From Streptococcus henryi DSM 19005 (lineage in GTDB: Bacteria > Bacillota > Bacilli > Lactobacillales > Streptococcaceae): a stretch of DNA of 64,000 nucleotides. Shown here piece by piece: positions 1 to 10,415 of the stretch. Numbering within the stretch: the stretch's first letter is position 1; each line of letters starts with the position of its first letter. The notes under the pieces were generated by a model. The model was not told where the DNA came from. It saw only the letters and a program-made list of their open reading frames with translations, and searched no databases. A program made the position numbers and the translations under genes. The stretch spans positions 1 to 64,000 of the forward strand of contig NZ_AQYA01000027.1 in assembly GCF_000376985.1 (NCBI RefSeq), written 5' to 3'.

Positions 1-9
1 TTTCAAGAG

Positions 10-70
10 AAGCACAACGGCCTCGCTCCTCTTGAAATGAGGAACAAGGCCGTTGCTTAATCTTTTATTA
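10..70 (+). terminator. Imperfect hairpin with T-rich tail, probable terminator of an upstream gene
   Basis: Arm 10-23 pairs with 47-58 with a two-base bulge at 15-16, and an inner stem joins 27-31 to 39-43. A T-rich stretch follows. Bases 1-9 can instead pair perfectly with 29-37, so two exclusive folds are possible. The gene it would serve lies before the window. Confidence 0.45.
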
Positions 71-150
71 TTTCGTTGTCCACTTGACAGGGAGCAGTTC
101 ACCTAGGAAGTGTGGCTTTTTTGTAAAAAAATAGTCAATATTTCTTAAAG

Positions 151-159
151 TGTTATAAT
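151..159 (+). promoter_or_regulatory. Extended -10 promoter of the membrane protein gene
   Basis: TGTTATAAT is an extended -10 element. No good -35 is seen 17 bases upstream. A run of about 14 T follows the likely transcription start, before the ribosome-binding site. Confidence 0.55.
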
Positions 160-210
160 AGAATTAGGCTGAAGTGACGTTTTTTTTTTTTTTGATAGGA
201 GGATTCTATT

Positions 211-759
211 ATGAAGTTAGAAGAACTAAGAAATGATATTATTGTGAAGCAAAAGAAGGGACTGCCTTTTATTACAACTTCGGTTATTATTTGGATATTG
301 ATTACTATTGTCACTTGTTTAAATGTCAACCAACAATTAGAAAATATTCTTATCTTTTCTTGTTCTTGTCCTCTGATGCCATTAGCTTGGTGTATTGGCA
401 AGAAAATGGATGTTGATATCTTTTCCAAAGAGAATCCTTTAGGTGAGGTTGGGTTTCTATTTACATTGAATCAACTCTTATATTTACTGATAGTAATGTG
501 GGTATTTAATGCACTTCCAGAAAAAATGCTTATGGTCTTTGCTATGGTTTTTGGTGCTCATTTATTACCTTATTCTTGGCTGTACAAATCAGAAGCCTAC
601 CGTTTCTTCTCAATTCTTATTCCAATTTTATCTCTTGTTGTAGGTAATATTTTTTCTACAACTGTTCTATCAGCGCTAATGGTAATCATTGAGATAGTTT
701 TTGCTCTTCTTCTTCACAAAGAAGTCAGAGAAACTGAAACACTTATAGGTGTAAATTGA
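211..759 (+). CDS. Predicted integral membrane protein, possibly DUF7010 family
   Basis: This 182-residue protein has a short charged N-terminus and about five hydrophobic segments (roughly residues 22-40, 44-60, 83-102, 108-125 and 132-168), so it should sit in the cytoplasmic membrane. The ATG follows a strong AGGAGG about seven bases upstream, which fixes the start. The gene is monocistronic: it has its own extended -10 promoter and a terminator at 788-830. The overall pattern resembles DUF7010 proteins, but that is recalled rather than searched, and no function can be inferred from the sequence or neighbours. Confidence 0.7.
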   Translation: MKLEELRNDIIVKQKKGLPFITTSVIIWILITIVTCLNVNQQLENILIFSCSCPLMPLAWCIGKKMDVDIFSKENPLGEVGFLFTLNQLLYLLIVMWVFNALPEKMLMVFAMVFGAHLLPYSWLYKSEAYRFFSILIPILSLVVGNIFSTTVLSALMVIIEIVFALLLHKEVRETETLIGVN

Positions 760-787
760 TACATTTTCAAAAAAATAAATGTCTAAA

Positions 788-830
788 GGTTTAGAAAACT
801 TACAAGAAGGTTTCTAAACCCTTTATTTTG
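788..830 (+). terminator. Rho-independent terminator
   Basis: GGTTTAGAAA at 788-797 pairs perfectly with TTTCTAAACC at 811-820 and is followed by CTTTATTTTG. It ends the membrane protein transcript just before the pepN promoter. Confidence 0.8.
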
Positions 831-858
831 TCCAAAATAGTTTGAAATGTGATATAAT
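828..858 (+). promoter_or_regulatory. Promoter of pepN
   Basis: TTGTCC at 828-833 and TATAAT at 853-858 are separated by 19 bases, slightly longer than ideal. The -35 overlaps the T tail of the preceding terminator. Confidence 0.55.
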
Positions 859-933
859 GGTAAAGTTTGTTAGACGTTTAGATAAAGCAATTTTTGTTTT
901 AAAACTAAATAATTTTTGAATAAGAGGAGTCTT

Positions 934-3480
934 ATGAAAACTGTAGAACATTATATTGAAAAATTTGTTCCTGAAAATTACAATATTTTCTTGGACATTA
1001 GTCGTGAAAACAAAACTTTTTCCGGTAATGTAGCTATCACTGGTGAAGCTCTTGTTAATACGATCTCATTACATCAAAAAGACTTGACCATTGCTTCAGT
1101 CTTGCTTGATAATGAGAAAATGTCATTTACAATGGATGACGAAAATGAAGCTCTTCATATTGAGTTGCCAGATACTGGCATGATGACACTTGTTATTGAA
1201 TTCTCTGGAAAAATAACTGATAATATGACAGGTATTTACCCATCATATTATACAGTTGATGGTGTCAAGAAAGAAGTTATTTCAACACAATTTGAAAGTC
1301 ATTTTGCGCGTGAAGCTTTCCCATCTATTGATGAGCCGGAAGCAAAAGCAACATTTGATTTGTCATTGAAGTTTGATCAAAATCAAGATGAAATGGCGTT
1401 ATCAAACATGCCAGAAGTTAATAGCCAGCGTCGTCAAGAGACTGGAATTTGGACCTTTGATACAACACCTCGTATGTCGTCTTATTTGCTTGCATTTGCA
1501 ATCGGAGATATTCAAGGAAAAACAGCCCACACGAAAAATGGTACTCTTGTTGGCTCATATGCAACTAAAGCTCATAAGCCACAAGCCTTGGATTTCTCAT
1601 TAGACATCGCTGTACGCGTTATTGAATTTTATGAGGATTACTTTGGTGTCAACTATCCAATTCCACAATCACTTCATATTGCCCTACCTGATTTTTCTTC
1701 TGGAGCTATGGAAAACTGGGGACTCGTAACCTATCGTGAGGTCTACTTATTGGTAGATGAAAACTCTACAGTAGCAAGTCGTCAGCAAGTTGCACTTGTT
1801 ATTGCTCATGAAATTGCTCACCAATGGTTCGGTAACTTGGTAACTATGAAATGGTGGGATGATCTTTGGTTGAATGAATCTTTTGCCAATATGATGGAAT
1901 ATGTAGCTATTGATGCTATTGAACCAAGCTGGAATATCTTTGAAGATTTCCAAACTGGAGGAGCTCCGCTGGCACTTAAACGTGATGCAACTGATGGGGT
2001 TCAATCTGTCCATGTTGAAGTTCATCATCCAGATGAAATCAACACACTTTTTGATCCAGCTATTGTCTATGCCAAAGGAAGCCGTCTCATGCATATGCTC
2101 CGTCGTTGGTTGGGTGATGATGATTTCAGAGCGGGTCTCAAAATTTACTTTGAACGTCACCAATATGGGAACACAATCGGTCGTGATCTTTGGAACGCTT
2201 TAAGTGAAGCTTCAGGAAAGGATGTTGCCGGCTTCATGGATGCGTGGTTGGAACAACCTGGTTATCCAGTCTTGTCTGCTAGAGTTGAAGGTGATAAACT
2301 CATTCTTAGTCAAAAACAATTCTTCATTGGTCAAGCGCAAGAGCAAGGTCGTCTTTGGCCATTGCCTTTGAATGCTACTTGGACAGGACTTCCAGATACA
2401 ATGACTGGTTCTGAGTTAGTGATTCCTAATTTTGATGCTCTCCTTGCACAAAATGATGGCAAAGCTCTTCGCTTTAACACTGAAAATACAGCGCATTACA
2501 TTACAAATTACCAAGGGCAACTACTGGATTCTGTTTTGGAAAAATGGTCTACGCTTGATGCAACAGCTAAATTGCAGGTTATTCAAGAGCGTCGCCTCTT
2601 GGCAGAAAGTGGTGAGATTTCATATGCAGATCTTATCTCTGTTATTTCAGGTTTGACAGATGAAACATCATACCTTGTTACAGCGGCAATTAGTCAAGTT
2701 ACCACTGGTCTTAAACGCTTTGTAAATGAAGGAAGTGAGGCAGAAGCAGCCTTCAAATCAATGGTGGAATCAATCTTTGTTAAGAATTTTGAACGTCTTG
2801 GTTTTGAACCAAAAGTAGGGGAAGCAGATGAAGATGAAATGGTTCGCCAGATTACACTTAGCGCCATGCTTTATGCTGACAATGCTCAAGCCATTGAAAC
2901 AGCGTCAGCCATTTTCCAAAAACATGCAGATGACATTGAGTCAATCCCTGCCTCAATTCGTTTGTTAGTTTTATCAAATCAAATTAAACATGCTGAAACT
3001 GAAGATTTAGTTGAACTTTATTTGACAACATATGTCAAAACCAATGATGGTACTTTCCGTCGTCAATTAGCTCAAGCACTGGCTAATACAAAATCTGAGA
3101 AAACAGTAGCACGTATTTTATCTGAATTGAAGAACAAAGACCTTGTGAAGCCACAGGATTTGGCCATGAGTTGGTATTTACCATTCTTGAATCAAGACTT
3201 TGCTCAGGGAGCCTTCTGGACTTGGGCGCGTGAGAACTGGTCATGGATTAAATCAGCTCTTGGTGGAGATATGAGCTTTGATAAGTTTGTTATCTACCCT
3301 TCAAATGTCTTTAAGACAGCTGAGAGATTGGCAGAATTTAAAGCTTTCTTTGAACCACAATTGGAGGATATGGCTATTAGCCGTAATATCACAATGGGTA
3401 TCAATGAAATCACAGCTCGTGTTGAATTGATCGAAAAAGATAAGGAAGCTGTTGAAACAGCGCTACTTGCGACAAAATAA
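934..3480 (+). CDS. pepN: Aminopeptidase N (lysyl aminopeptidase, M1 family)
   Basis: PepN is a cytoplasmic zinc metallopeptidase that removes N-terminal residues from peptides and supplies free amino acids. The exopeptidase signature GAMENWG is followed by the zinc motif HEIAH at residues 292-296, and the third ligand, Glu315, lies in NESF, so the HExxH-x18-E site is complete. The 848-residue length is normal for lactic acid bacterial PepN. The ATG at 934 is chosen because AGGAG lies directly upstream; an upstream TTG at 916 would put the ribosome-binding site inside the gene. It has its own promoter and terminator, so it is monocistronic. Confidence 0.96.
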   Translation: MKTVEHYIEKFVPENYNIFLDISRENKTFSGNVAITGEALVNTISLHQKDLTIASVLLDNEKMSFTMDDENEALHIELPDTGMMTLVIEFSGKITDNMTGIYPSYYTVDGVKKEVISTQFESHFAREAFPSIDEPEAKATFDLSLKFDQNQDEMALSNMPEVNSQRRQETGIWTFDTTPRMSSYLLAFAIGDIQGKTAHTKNGTLVGSYATKAHKPQALDFSLDIAVRVIEFYEDYFGVNYPIPQSLHIALPDFSSGAMENWGLVTYREVYLLVDENSTVASRQQVALVIAHEIAHQWFGNLVTMKWWDDLWLNESFANMMEYVAIDAIEPSWNIFEDFQTGGAPLALKRDATDGVQSVHVEVHHPDEINTLFDPAIVYAKGSRLMHMLRRWLGDDDFRAGLKIYFERHQYGNTIGRDLWNALSEASGKDVAGFMDAWLEQPGYPVLSARVEGDKLILSQKQFFIGQAQEQGRLWPLPLNATWTGLPDTMTGSELVIPNFDALLAQNDGKALRFNTENTAHYITNYQGQLLDSVLEKWSTLDATAKLQVIQERRLLAESGEISYADLISVISGLTDETSYLVTAAISQVTTGLKRFVNEGSEAEAAFKSMVESIFVKNFERLGFEPKVGEADEDEMVRQITLSAMLYADNAQAIETASAIFQKHADDIESIPASIRLLVLSNQIKHAETEDLVELYLTTYVKTNDGTFRRQLAQALANTKSEKTVARILSELKNKDLVKPQDLAMSWYLPFLNQDFAQGAFWTWARENWSWIKSALGGDMSFDKFVIYPSNVFKTAERLAEFKAFFEPQLEDMAISRNITMGINEITARVELIEKDKEAVETALLATK

Positions 3481-3488
3481 GTAATAGA

Positions 3489-3517
3489 AGAGGTTGAGAA
3501 ATCAACTTCTTTTTTTG
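3489..3517 (+). terminator. Terminator of pepN
   Basis: AGAGGTTGA at 3489-3497 pairs with TCAACTTCT at 3502-3510 (one G-T pair) around a GAAA loop and is followed by seven T. Confidence 0.85.
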
Positions 3518-3621
3518 ATTGATATATTCGATGTTTTGATAGTCAAATAATTTTTAAGCTTTCAGGAAAAATTAAGAGTGTTGACTTATACTATAATGTA
3601 ATGAATTGACATTTCCATTAC

Positions 3622-3649
3622 TTGGGTTTTGTGGAAGTCGTGTTATAAT
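3622..3649 (+). promoter_or_regulatory. Promoter of ciaRH
   Basis: TTGGGT at 3622-3627, a 16-base spacer and TATAAT at 3644-3649 with an extended TG at 3641-3642. I found no TTTAAG-N5-TTTAAG CiaR repeat next to it. Confidence 0.65.
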
Positions 3650-3667
3650 AGACAGAGGAGTGTTGAT

Positions 3668-4342
3668 ATGATAAAAATATTGTTAGTAGAAGATGATTTA
3701 AGTTTATCCAATTCAGTCTTTGATTTTTTGGATGATTTTGCTGATGTGATGCAAGTTTTTGATGGAGAAGAAGGTCTTTATGAAGCGGAGAGTGGTGTTT
3801 ACGATATCATCCTGCTTGACTTGATGTTGCCAGAAAAAAATGGTTTTGAGGTGCTTAGAGAACTGCGTGCTAAGGGCGTAGCTACACCTGTTCTCATTAT
3901 GACAGCTAAGGAAGGCTTAGATGATAAAGGACATGGATTTGAACTTGGTGCAGATGACTATCTGACTAAGCCATTTTATCTCGAAGAACTTAAAATGAGA
4001 ATTCAGGCACTCCTAAAGCGCTCAGGTAAATTTAACGATAATATGTTAACTTTCGGTGATCTTTCAGTTGATCTGACTACGAATACGACCGCTGTAAATG
4101 GTCAAGAAGTGGAACTCTTAGGGAAAGAATTTGATTTGCTTATTTATTTCTTGCAAAATCAAAATGTAATTCTACCTAAAACTCAAATTTTCGATCGTAT
4201 TTGGGGATTTGATAGCGACACAACAATATCAGTAGTTGAAGTTTACGTGTCAAAAATTCGCAAAAAACTTAAAGGGACTAGTTTTGCAAGCAATTTACAA
4301 ACATTGCGCAGTGTAGGGTATATTCTAAAAAATGCTGAATAA
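3668..4342 (+). CDS. ciaR: Response regulator CiaR
   Basis: CiaR is an OmpR/PhoB-type response regulator controlling envelope stress, competence and small RNAs in streptococci. The receiver domain (about 1-115) has the acidic pocket at residues 8-10, the phospho-acceptor Asp51 in LLDLMLPE, and the conserved Lys in TKPF. The winged-helix DNA-binding domain follows to residue 224. The ATG at 3668 gives the family's usual 224 residues and has GAGGAGTG upstream; a longer frame from 3629 would run through the promoter. The end overlaps ciaH by 11 bases, so the two are translationally coupled. Confidence 0.95.
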   Translation: MIKILLVEDDLSLSNSVFDFLDDFADVMQVFDGEEGLYEAESGVYDIILLDLMLPEKNGFEVLRELRAKGVATPVLIMTAKEGLDDKGHGFELGADDYLTKPFYLEELKMRIQALLKRSGKFNDNMLTFGDLSVDLTTNTTAVNGQEVELLGKEFDLLIYFLQNQNVILPKTQIFDRIWGFDSDTTISVVEVYVSKIRKKLKGTSFASNLQTLRSVGYILKNAE

Positions 4343-5648
4343 GATTAAAAGGAAACTATCTTCAGAAACTTTTACTCATTTCTTTCATTTCTTTGCAGTT
4401 TTTTCAGGCATTTTCATTGTCATGACCACGATTATTCTGCAAATCATGCGCTATGGTGTCTATTCATCAGTTGATACCCGTCTTCAGGATGCAGTAGAAA
4501 ACTATGATCAATATGTCGAAATGACTCTAGCTAGAAGTTTTTCTATTCAAACAGATGGAAGTGAAGTCATTTTTAAGTTCGAGCCAAGTAAAAAATCTAA
4601 TGATAAAATCAGTAATATCTCTGTTCTTTTATATGATGAAGACGGATCGATCTTAAATACTGTTGATGCTTTTACTCAATTTAGTAATGTCTCGTTAGAT
4701 ACAAAAAAACTCAAAGAGATTGTTGAAAAATCACTTGAAACCAGCTTTGGACAAAAAGAGAAATTCCACTTAGTAACTATCCCAGTAAATAGTTCTAAAT
4801 ACCCAGAAGTGCGTTATGCTACCTTTTTGGTTAATGTCAGACAACTTGATGAAGCCAATGAACGCTTTGTTACAATAACGATTTCTGTTATGGCAGTATT
4901 CTGGTTGATTTCAATGTTTGCTAGTGTCTACTTAGCTAAATGGTCTAGAAAACCGATTTTGGAAAGCTATGAAAAACAAAAATCATTTGTAGAAAATGCA
5001 AGTCATGAATTGAGAACTCCTTTAACGGTTCTACAAAACCGTCTCGAAAGTTTGTTTAGAAAGCCTGACTCAACGATTTTGGATAATAGCGAGAGCATTG
5101 CAGCAAGTTTAGAAGAAGTTAGGAATATGCGTCTTTTGACCACCAATCTTCTCAATCTAGCTAGACGCGATGATGGACTTGAGCCGAATGTTGAAGTAAT
5201 AGAGCCATCGTTTTTTGATGATATTTTTGAAAATTATCAAGTGATTGCTGAAGAGAATAATAAAATCTTTATTGGGGCTAATAAGGTATCACATGCTATT
5301 AAATCTGATAAGACTTTATTAAAACAATTGCTGACAATTCTTTTTGATAATGCTATAAAATATACGGGCGAAGATGGGAAAGTTGATATGTCAGTTACTA
5401 CAATGGATAAGCGTCTGATTATTCAAGTTGCAGACAACGGCTGTGGTATCAAAGATGAAGATAAGAAGAGGATCTTCGATCGTTTCTACCGTGTCGATAA
5501 AGCGCGAACTCGACAAACAGGAGGTTTCGGACTGGGATTGTCGCTTGCAAAGCAAATAGTTAAAGCTTTAAAAGGAACAATACAAGTAAAAGACAACCAA
5601 CCAAGCGGTACCGTCTTTGAAGTAATATTAAACGATAAACAAAGATAG
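4332..5648 (+). CDS. ciaH: Sensor histidine kinase CiaH
   Basis: CiaH is the membrane kinase that phosphorylates CiaR. Two transmembrane segments (about residues 17-40 and 183-207) flank an extracytoplasmic sensor region of roughly 140 residues. The H-box [10 protein letters not shown] carries the phosphorylated His225. The ATP-binding region shows the N-box FDNAIKY, the G1 box DNGCGI, the F-box FDRFYR and the G2 box GFGLGL. All key residues are present and the 438-residue length is normal. The start overlaps the end of ciaR, and a strong terminator follows. Confidence 0.95.
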   Translation: MLNKIKRKLSSETFTHFFHFFAVFSGIFIVMTTIILQIMRYGVYSSVDTRLQDAVENYDQYVEMTLARSFSIQTDGSEVIFKFEPSKKSNDKISNISVLLYDEDGSILNTVDAFTQFSNVSLDTKKLKEIVEKSLETSFGQKEKFHLVTIPVNSSKYPEVRYATFLVNVRQLDEANERFVTITISVMAVFWLISMFASVYLAKWSRKPILESYEKQKSFVENASHELRTPLTVLQNRLESLFRKPDSTILDNSESIAASLEEVRNMRLLTTNLLNLARRDDGLEPNVEVIEPSFFDDIFENYQVIAEENNKIFIGANKVSHAIKSDKTLLKQLLTILFDNAIKYTGEDGKVDMSVTTMDKRLIIQVADNGCGIKDEDKKRIFDRFYRVDKARTRQTGGFGLGLSLAKQIVKALKGTIQVKDNQPSGTVFEVILNDKQR

Positions 5649-5660
5649 TTGTACACATAA

Positions 5661-5695
5661 AAACGCTAGTCAAAAAAAGATGACTAGCGTTTCTT
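5661..5695 (+). terminator. Terminator of ciaRH
   Basis: AAACGCTAGTCA at 5661-5672 pairs perfectly with TGACTAGCGTTT at 5681-5692, with a short T-rich tail. Confidence 0.85.
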
Positions 5696-5698
5696 TGG

Positions 5699-5728
5699 TT
5701 AAAAAGAAAAAACTCCGATTGGAGTTTT
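5699..5728 (-). terminator. Terminator of rpsT
   Basis: On the minus strand AAAACTCC and GGAGTTTT (5709-5716 and 5721-5728) form a stem with a four-base loop, followed by TTTTCTTTTT. Confidence 0.85.
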
Positions 5729-5737
5729 CATTGGATA

Positions 5738-5974
5738 TTAGTTAGCCAATTTAGCAGCAAGACGTGCTTTATCGCGGCTAGCTTTATTTTTATGAATCAA
5801 ACCTTTAGTTTCGGCTTTATCGATGCTTGAAGAAGCAGCGCGGAAAAGCTCTTCAGTTGGGTTAGCTTCAAATGCTTTGATAGCAGTACGCATAGCTGAT
5901 TTTTGTGCTGAATTTTTTTCGTTTTGTTTAACGTTAAGCTCAGCGCGTTTGATAGCTGATTTAATATTTGCCAA
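5738..5974 (-). CDS. rpsT: 30S ribosomal protein S20, TTG start
   Basis: S20 binds 16S rRNA early in 30S assembly. The 78-residue, Lys/Arg/Ala-rich protein begins ANIKSAIKR and ends AAKLAN, typical for the family. A strong ribosome-binding site, GGAGGTG, lies six bases before a TTG codon at 5974, so TTG is the likely start. An ATG at 5989 in the same frame would place that site inside the gene and add five residues absent from typical S20. It has its own near-consensus promoter and its own terminator. Confidence 0.95.
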   Translation of the reverse strand: MANIKSAIKRAELNVKQNEKNSAQKSAMRTAIKAFEANPTEELFRAASSSIDKAETKGLIHKNKASRDKARLAAKLAN

Positions 5975-6006
5975 TGTTTTCACCTCCAAATTAATCTAAC
6001 TATATC

Positions 6007-6035
6007 ATTATATAGAATTTATTCTATTTTGGCAA
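6007..6035 (-). promoter_or_regulatory. Promoter of rpsT
   Basis: On the minus strand TTGCCA (6030-6035) and TATAAT (6007-6012) are separated by exactly 17 bases. It lies just past the end of coaA, so rpsT can be expressed independently. Confidence 0.85.
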
Positions 6036-6042
6036 GCCTTAA

Positions 6043-6963
6043 TCACTTTTTCAGGTAAATTTCATCAATTTTGTGATTTTTTGACTTATGAAGAATCAAT
6101 TCAGCCCGATTTCTAGTAGGCTCGATGTACTTCTCAAGATTTACTAAATTAATTGTTTCCCAGATGTTTTTTGCAAATAGCAGAGCTTCTTCACGTGACA
6201 TCTTAGTGAAGCGATTGTAATAGTTATTTGGATCTGATTTTGCTAATTCCAGTAAGCTCTCGAAACGTTCTAAATACCAAGACTCGATGTGCTTATTGTC
6301 TGCATCAATGTATATCGAGAAGTCAAAATAGTCGCTCATATAAAGTCGATTGTTTTGTTGGTTTTGAAAAACATTAATCCCCTCTAAAATCAAGAAATCA
6401 GGTGACTGAATAACTTGTCTGTGGTCAGGTATAATGTCATAAATCTCGTGAGAGTATACAGGAATTTCAGCGGAGTCTCCATTTTTTATACTATCTAGGA
6501 AATTCAAAAGAAGTTCCATATCATAAGACTCTGGAAAACCTTTTTTATCCAATAGAGTACGCTCAATAAGTATCTCATTAGGGTAAAGGAAACCGTCCGT
6601 AGTAACCATCTCTACTTTACTATTTTTAAATGTCCGAGATAGAAGTAGCTGTAACAATCGACTTGTGGTTGATTTTCCTACTGCAACAGAACCTGAAATC
6701 CCTATAATAAATGGACGAATAGTAACATCTTTTTTTAAAAAGATACTTTTTGAAAAAGAAAGATTCTCTTGATTTTTTTTGTAGATTTGAATTAGGCTAA
6801 TAAGGGGTAGGTATACATCTACAACATCTTGTATATTGATGTTATCATTCAGACTTTTGATAGATTCCAATTCTTTTTCAGTTAGAAGGGGTTTTGTTTT
6901 TTGGTGAAGCTCTTGCCAAGATTTGCGAGAGATTTTGTCGAAATTGATAAATTCATTTGCCAT
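6043..6963 (-). CDS. coaA: Pantothenate kinase, type I
   Basis: CoaA phosphorylates pantothenate, the first and usually controlling step of coenzyme A synthesis, in the cytoplasm. The P-loop GSVAVGKST lies about one third into the protein, and the later features YSHEIYDI and FLILEGINV fit bacterial CoaA (PanK-I). Starting at the ATG at 6963, behind AGGAGTG, gives 306 residues, the usual streptococcal length; the GTG at 6972 lies in the ribosome-binding site. It is read away from the RsmC-like gene. A copy of the AATAGCAGAGC motif lies inside the gene at 6176-6186. Confidence 0.95.
   Translation of the reverse strand: MANEFINFDKISRKSWQELHQKTKPLLTEKELESIKSLNDNINIQDVVDVYLPLISLIQIYKKNQENLSFSKSIFLKKDVTIRPFIIGISGSVAVGKSTTSRLLQLLLSRTFKNSKVEMVTTDGFLYPNEILIERTLLDKKGFPESYDMELLLNFLDSIKNGDSAEIPVYSHEIYDIIPDHRQVIQSPDFLILEGINVFQNQQNNRLYMSDYFDFSIYIDADNKHIESWYLERFESLLELAKSDPNNYYNRFTKMSREEALLFAKNIWETINLVNLEKYIEPTRNRAELILHKSKNHKIDEIYLKK
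6176..6186 (+). repeat. AATAGCAGAGC motif, copy 1
   Basis: One of nine exact copies in the window, here inside coaA and antisense to it. Confidence 0.8.
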
Positions 6964-6995
6964 CCGAGACACTCCTATTTAGGGCTAATGGTTCT

Positions 6996-7004
6996 ATTAT
7001 AGCA
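6996..7004 (-). promoter_or_regulatory. Extended -10 promoter of coaA
   Basis: On the minus strand TGCTATAAT forms an extended -10 about 30 bases before the start codon. The -35 region is poor. Confidence 0.55.
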
Positions 7005-7063
7005 TTTTCAAAAGAAAGTGTAGATTTTTTTTAGTAACAATTTTTTGTTTAGTTCTATTAAAT

Positions 7064-7146
7064 AATTTGAAACATCGAACAATCAGAAAATTCCAAACAA
7101 GCCGTTTCAAATTTAAAAGATCTAAGGTTCGGAATTTACGAACAAT
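7064..7146 (+). promoter_or_regulatory. PurBox-like cluster upstream of the nucleoside operon
   Basis: Measured against the PurR box AWWWCCGAACWWT, 7124-7136 (read on the minus strand) and 7134-7146 (plus strand) each have one mismatch and face each other with a short overlap. A weaker copy with two mismatches lies at 7071-7083. A perfect 10-base inverted repeat joins 7064-7073 to 7104-7113. The paired boxes end about 28 bases before the -35, a position suited to activation by a PurR-type regulator. Confidence 0.5.
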
Positions 7147-7173
7147 AGCATAGGAAGTAGCCATAAATGCAAC

Positions 7174-7202
7174 TTGTAAACCGCTTTAAACTGTGTTAGA
7201 AT
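7174..7202 (+). promoter_or_regulatory. Promoter of the nucleoside salvage operon
   Basis: TTGTAA at 7174-7179 and TAGAAT at 7197-7202 are 17 bases apart. The spacer contains CCGCTTTAAA, a degenerate cre-like sequence mirrored in the nox promoter. Confidence 0.65.
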
Positions 7203-7234
7203 GATAAAGCATCCTAAAAAGGATAGGAGAATTC

Positions 7235-7828
7235 ATGACAAAAATGTATTACGCAGAAAATCCTGATAGTGATCACGATATACACGAATTAAATGTGACA
7301 CTTTTAGGTGAAAAATTCCGTTTTCTAACAGATTCTGGAGTTTTTTCAAAGAAAATGATTGACTTTGGAAGTCAAGTATTGCTAAATTCTCTTGAGTTCG
7401 AGAAAGGTGAGACTGTTCTTGATCTCGGTTGTGGTTATGGACCATTAGGAATTTCACTTTCAAAAGTTCAAGGAATTAAGGCTACAATGGTTGATATCAA
7501 CAATCGTGCAATAGATTTAGCAAAACAAAATGCTCAACGCAATAATGTGGATGTCGACATTTTTCAATCAAATATTTACGACCAAGTCGAAGGAAAATTT
7601 AATCATGTTATCAGTAATCCGCCAATACGAGCGGGTAAACAAGTTGTTCATGCTATTATTGAAGAGAGCATCAACTATTTGGAAAGCGGTGGCGATTTGA
7701 CCATTGTTATCCAGAAAAAACAAGGTGCACCAAGCGCCAAAGCAAAAATGGAAGAAGTTTTTGGAAATTGCCAAACTCTGAAAAAAGACAAAGGGTATTA
7801 TATTTTACAGAGTGTTAGAGAGGAATAA
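7235..7828 (+). CDS. Class I SAM-dependent methyltransferase, RsmC-like
   Basis: The SAM-binding motif LDLGCGYGPLG and the catalytic NPPIRAGK motif place this 197-residue protein with the RsmC/MTS small-domain methyltransferases, which modify a guanine in 16S rRNA in related proteins. Its length corresponds to the catalytic half only, as in the Bacillus YbxB type. The ATG at 7235 has AGGAGA upstream. It is the first gene of the unit running into deoA, with a spacer of about 140 bases. The target base is inferred from the family, not shown here. Confidence 0.85.
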   Translation: MTKMYYAENPDSDHDIHELNVTLLGEKFRFLTDSGVFSKKMIDFGSQVLLNSLEFEKGETVLDLGCGYGPLGISLSKVQGIKATMVDINNRAIDLAKQNAQRNNVDVDIFQSNIYDQVEGKFNHVISNPPIRAGKQVVHAIIEESINYLESGGDLTIVIQKKQGAPSAKAKMEEVFGNCQTLKKDKGYYILQSVREE

Positions 7829-7969
7829 AATCCGTCGTAGAGTGTCGCTGTATTTGACATCATACAGGGAAGTTAAATGATGTTAACAATGTAAGACCTG
7901 ATAGTGAAACTAAGTTGTTTCATTTGATCATTATATCTAACGACATGATATACGGATTTGGTATTAATG

Positions 7970-9247
7970 ATGAGAACAGTTGATTTAATACAAAAAAAAC
8001 GAGATGGTGAAGAATTAAGTACTCAAGAAATCCAATGGTTGATTGAGGGTTATGTTGATGGTACAGTGCCTGACTATCAAATGTCTGCTTTTGCAATGGC
8101 TGTCTACTTTAAAGGAATGAGCATGCGCGAAACGCGCGACTTAACAATGGCTATGGTTGCTACTGGAGAAGTTATAGATCTCTCAGCAATCGCAGGTATT
8201 AAAACAGACAAACATTCTACTGGAGGAGTAGGAGATAAGGTTACTTTGATTTTGGCACCTCTAGTAGCTAGTTTTGGTGTACCAGTAGCAAAAATGAGCG
8301 GACGTGGTCTGGGTCATACTGGTGGAACTTTAGATAAACTAGAATCAATTAAAGGCTATCAAATTGAAAGAAGTCAGGAAGACTTTATTAAACAGGTTCA
8401 AGAGATTGGTGTGTCATTAATTGGTCAATCAGATAACCTTGTTAAAGCAGATAAGATGCTCTACGCTTTACGTGACGTTACAGCTACAGTAGATATTATC
8501 CCTTTGATTGCTAGTTCGGTAATGAGTAAGAAAATTGCGGCAGGGGCGGACAGTATACTTCTTGATGTTACTGTTGGCGATGGTGCTTTTATGAAGACCA
8601 TTGAAGATGCCGAAAAATTATCAGAGACTATGGTGGCATTAGGTAAGGAAGTTGGTCGTAAGACAATTGCAGTCATTACTGATATGAGTCAGCCTCTGGG
8701 TCAAGCTATTGGTAACCGATTAGAGGTACTAGAAGCTATTCAAATTATGAAAGGTCAAGGTCGCGAAGATGTTACTCATTTTATTTGTGAATTGGCTCAG
8801 TTGATGCTTGAATTGGCTGGTGTTGAAAAAACTCTTGAAGAGATTCATGAACATCTTGTTAATGGCAAAGCATTGGAAAAATTTGAAGCACTAGTAGCGG
8901 CACAAGGTGGTGATTTACAAGATCTCTATAGACCATCAACTGCAAAAGTAGTCACCGAAATTAAAGCTGAAGAATCAGGTTACATTGAAGCATTGCCTGC
9001 TTTGGAATTTGGACTTTTTGCCATGAGACTTGGCGCAGGTCGTGCAGTCAAAACTGATGCTCTGGACTATGAAACAGGCATCGTTTTTGAGAAAAAAGTA
9101 GGTGAAGCAGTTGAGTCGGGTGAAACCATTGCGAAAGTGTATTCACAGGAAATTTTAGATAAAAAACTGCTTACAGAATTCCAAAAAAATGTTAAAATAG
9201 GTAGAGTACAACTTTTACCTAAAGAAATTATTAAAGTCATTTCTTAG
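7970..9247 (+). CDS. deoA: Pyrimidine-nucleoside phosphorylase
   Basis: The enzyme splits thymidine, deoxyuridine or uridine with phosphate into base and (deoxy)ribose-1-phosphate. The phosphorylase signature is seen in KTDKHSTGGVGDK and the phosphate and substrate region in KMSGRGLGHTGGTLDKLE. The length of about 425 residues is typical. The start is uncertain: ATG codons lie at 7967 and 7970 and a TTG at 7958, none with a clear ribosome-binding site. The 140-base leader contains ACATCAT...ATGATGT and GAAAC...GTTTC hairpins. deoC and cdd follow directly, so salvage steps are grouped. Confidence 0.92.
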   Translation: MRTVDLIQKKRDGEELSTQEIQWLIEGYVDGTVPDYQMSAFAMAVYFKGMSMRETRDLTMAMVATGEVIDLSAIAGIKTDKHSTGGVGDKVTLILAPLVASFGVPVAKMSGRGLGHTGGTLDKLESIKGYQIERSQEDFIKQVQEIGVSLIGQSDNLVKADKMLYALRDVTATVDIIPLIASSVMSKKIAAGADSILLDVTVGDGAFMKTIEDAEKLSETMVALGKEVGRKTIAVITDMSQPLGQAIGNRLEVLEAIQIMKGQGREDVTHFICELAQLMLELAGVEKTLEEIHEHLVNGKALEKFEALVAAQGGDLQDLYRPSTAKVVTEIKAEESGYIEALPALEFGLFAMRLGAGRAVKTDALDYETGIVFEKKVGEAVESGETIAKVYSQEILDKKLLTEFQKNVKIGRVQLLPKEIIKVIS

Positions 9248-9265
9248 AGAGGAGGATATGAGAAG

Positions 9266-10301
<1,036 letters not shown>

Positions 10302-10415
10302 TTTAATCACATAGAGAAATCTGTATCTTTTTATCCCATTGTTATTGTAGCCATTTGGCTTAATAAAATATTTGCAACAGAGTTGCACAAAAGTTTTTTA
10401 GGAGGGTTCATCTTT

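Noticed and set aside
916-933. TTG start upstream of pepN
   Set aside because: It would place the AGGAG ribosome-binding site inside the gene and add residues not typical of PepN.
1373-2656. Several open frames inside pepN on both strands
   Set aside because: They lie in other frames of a clearly coding gene and show no signals of their own.
4078-4085. TACGAATA, identical to the competence com-box core
   Set aside because: It lies in the middle of the ciaR coding sequence with no gene start downstream; a chance match.
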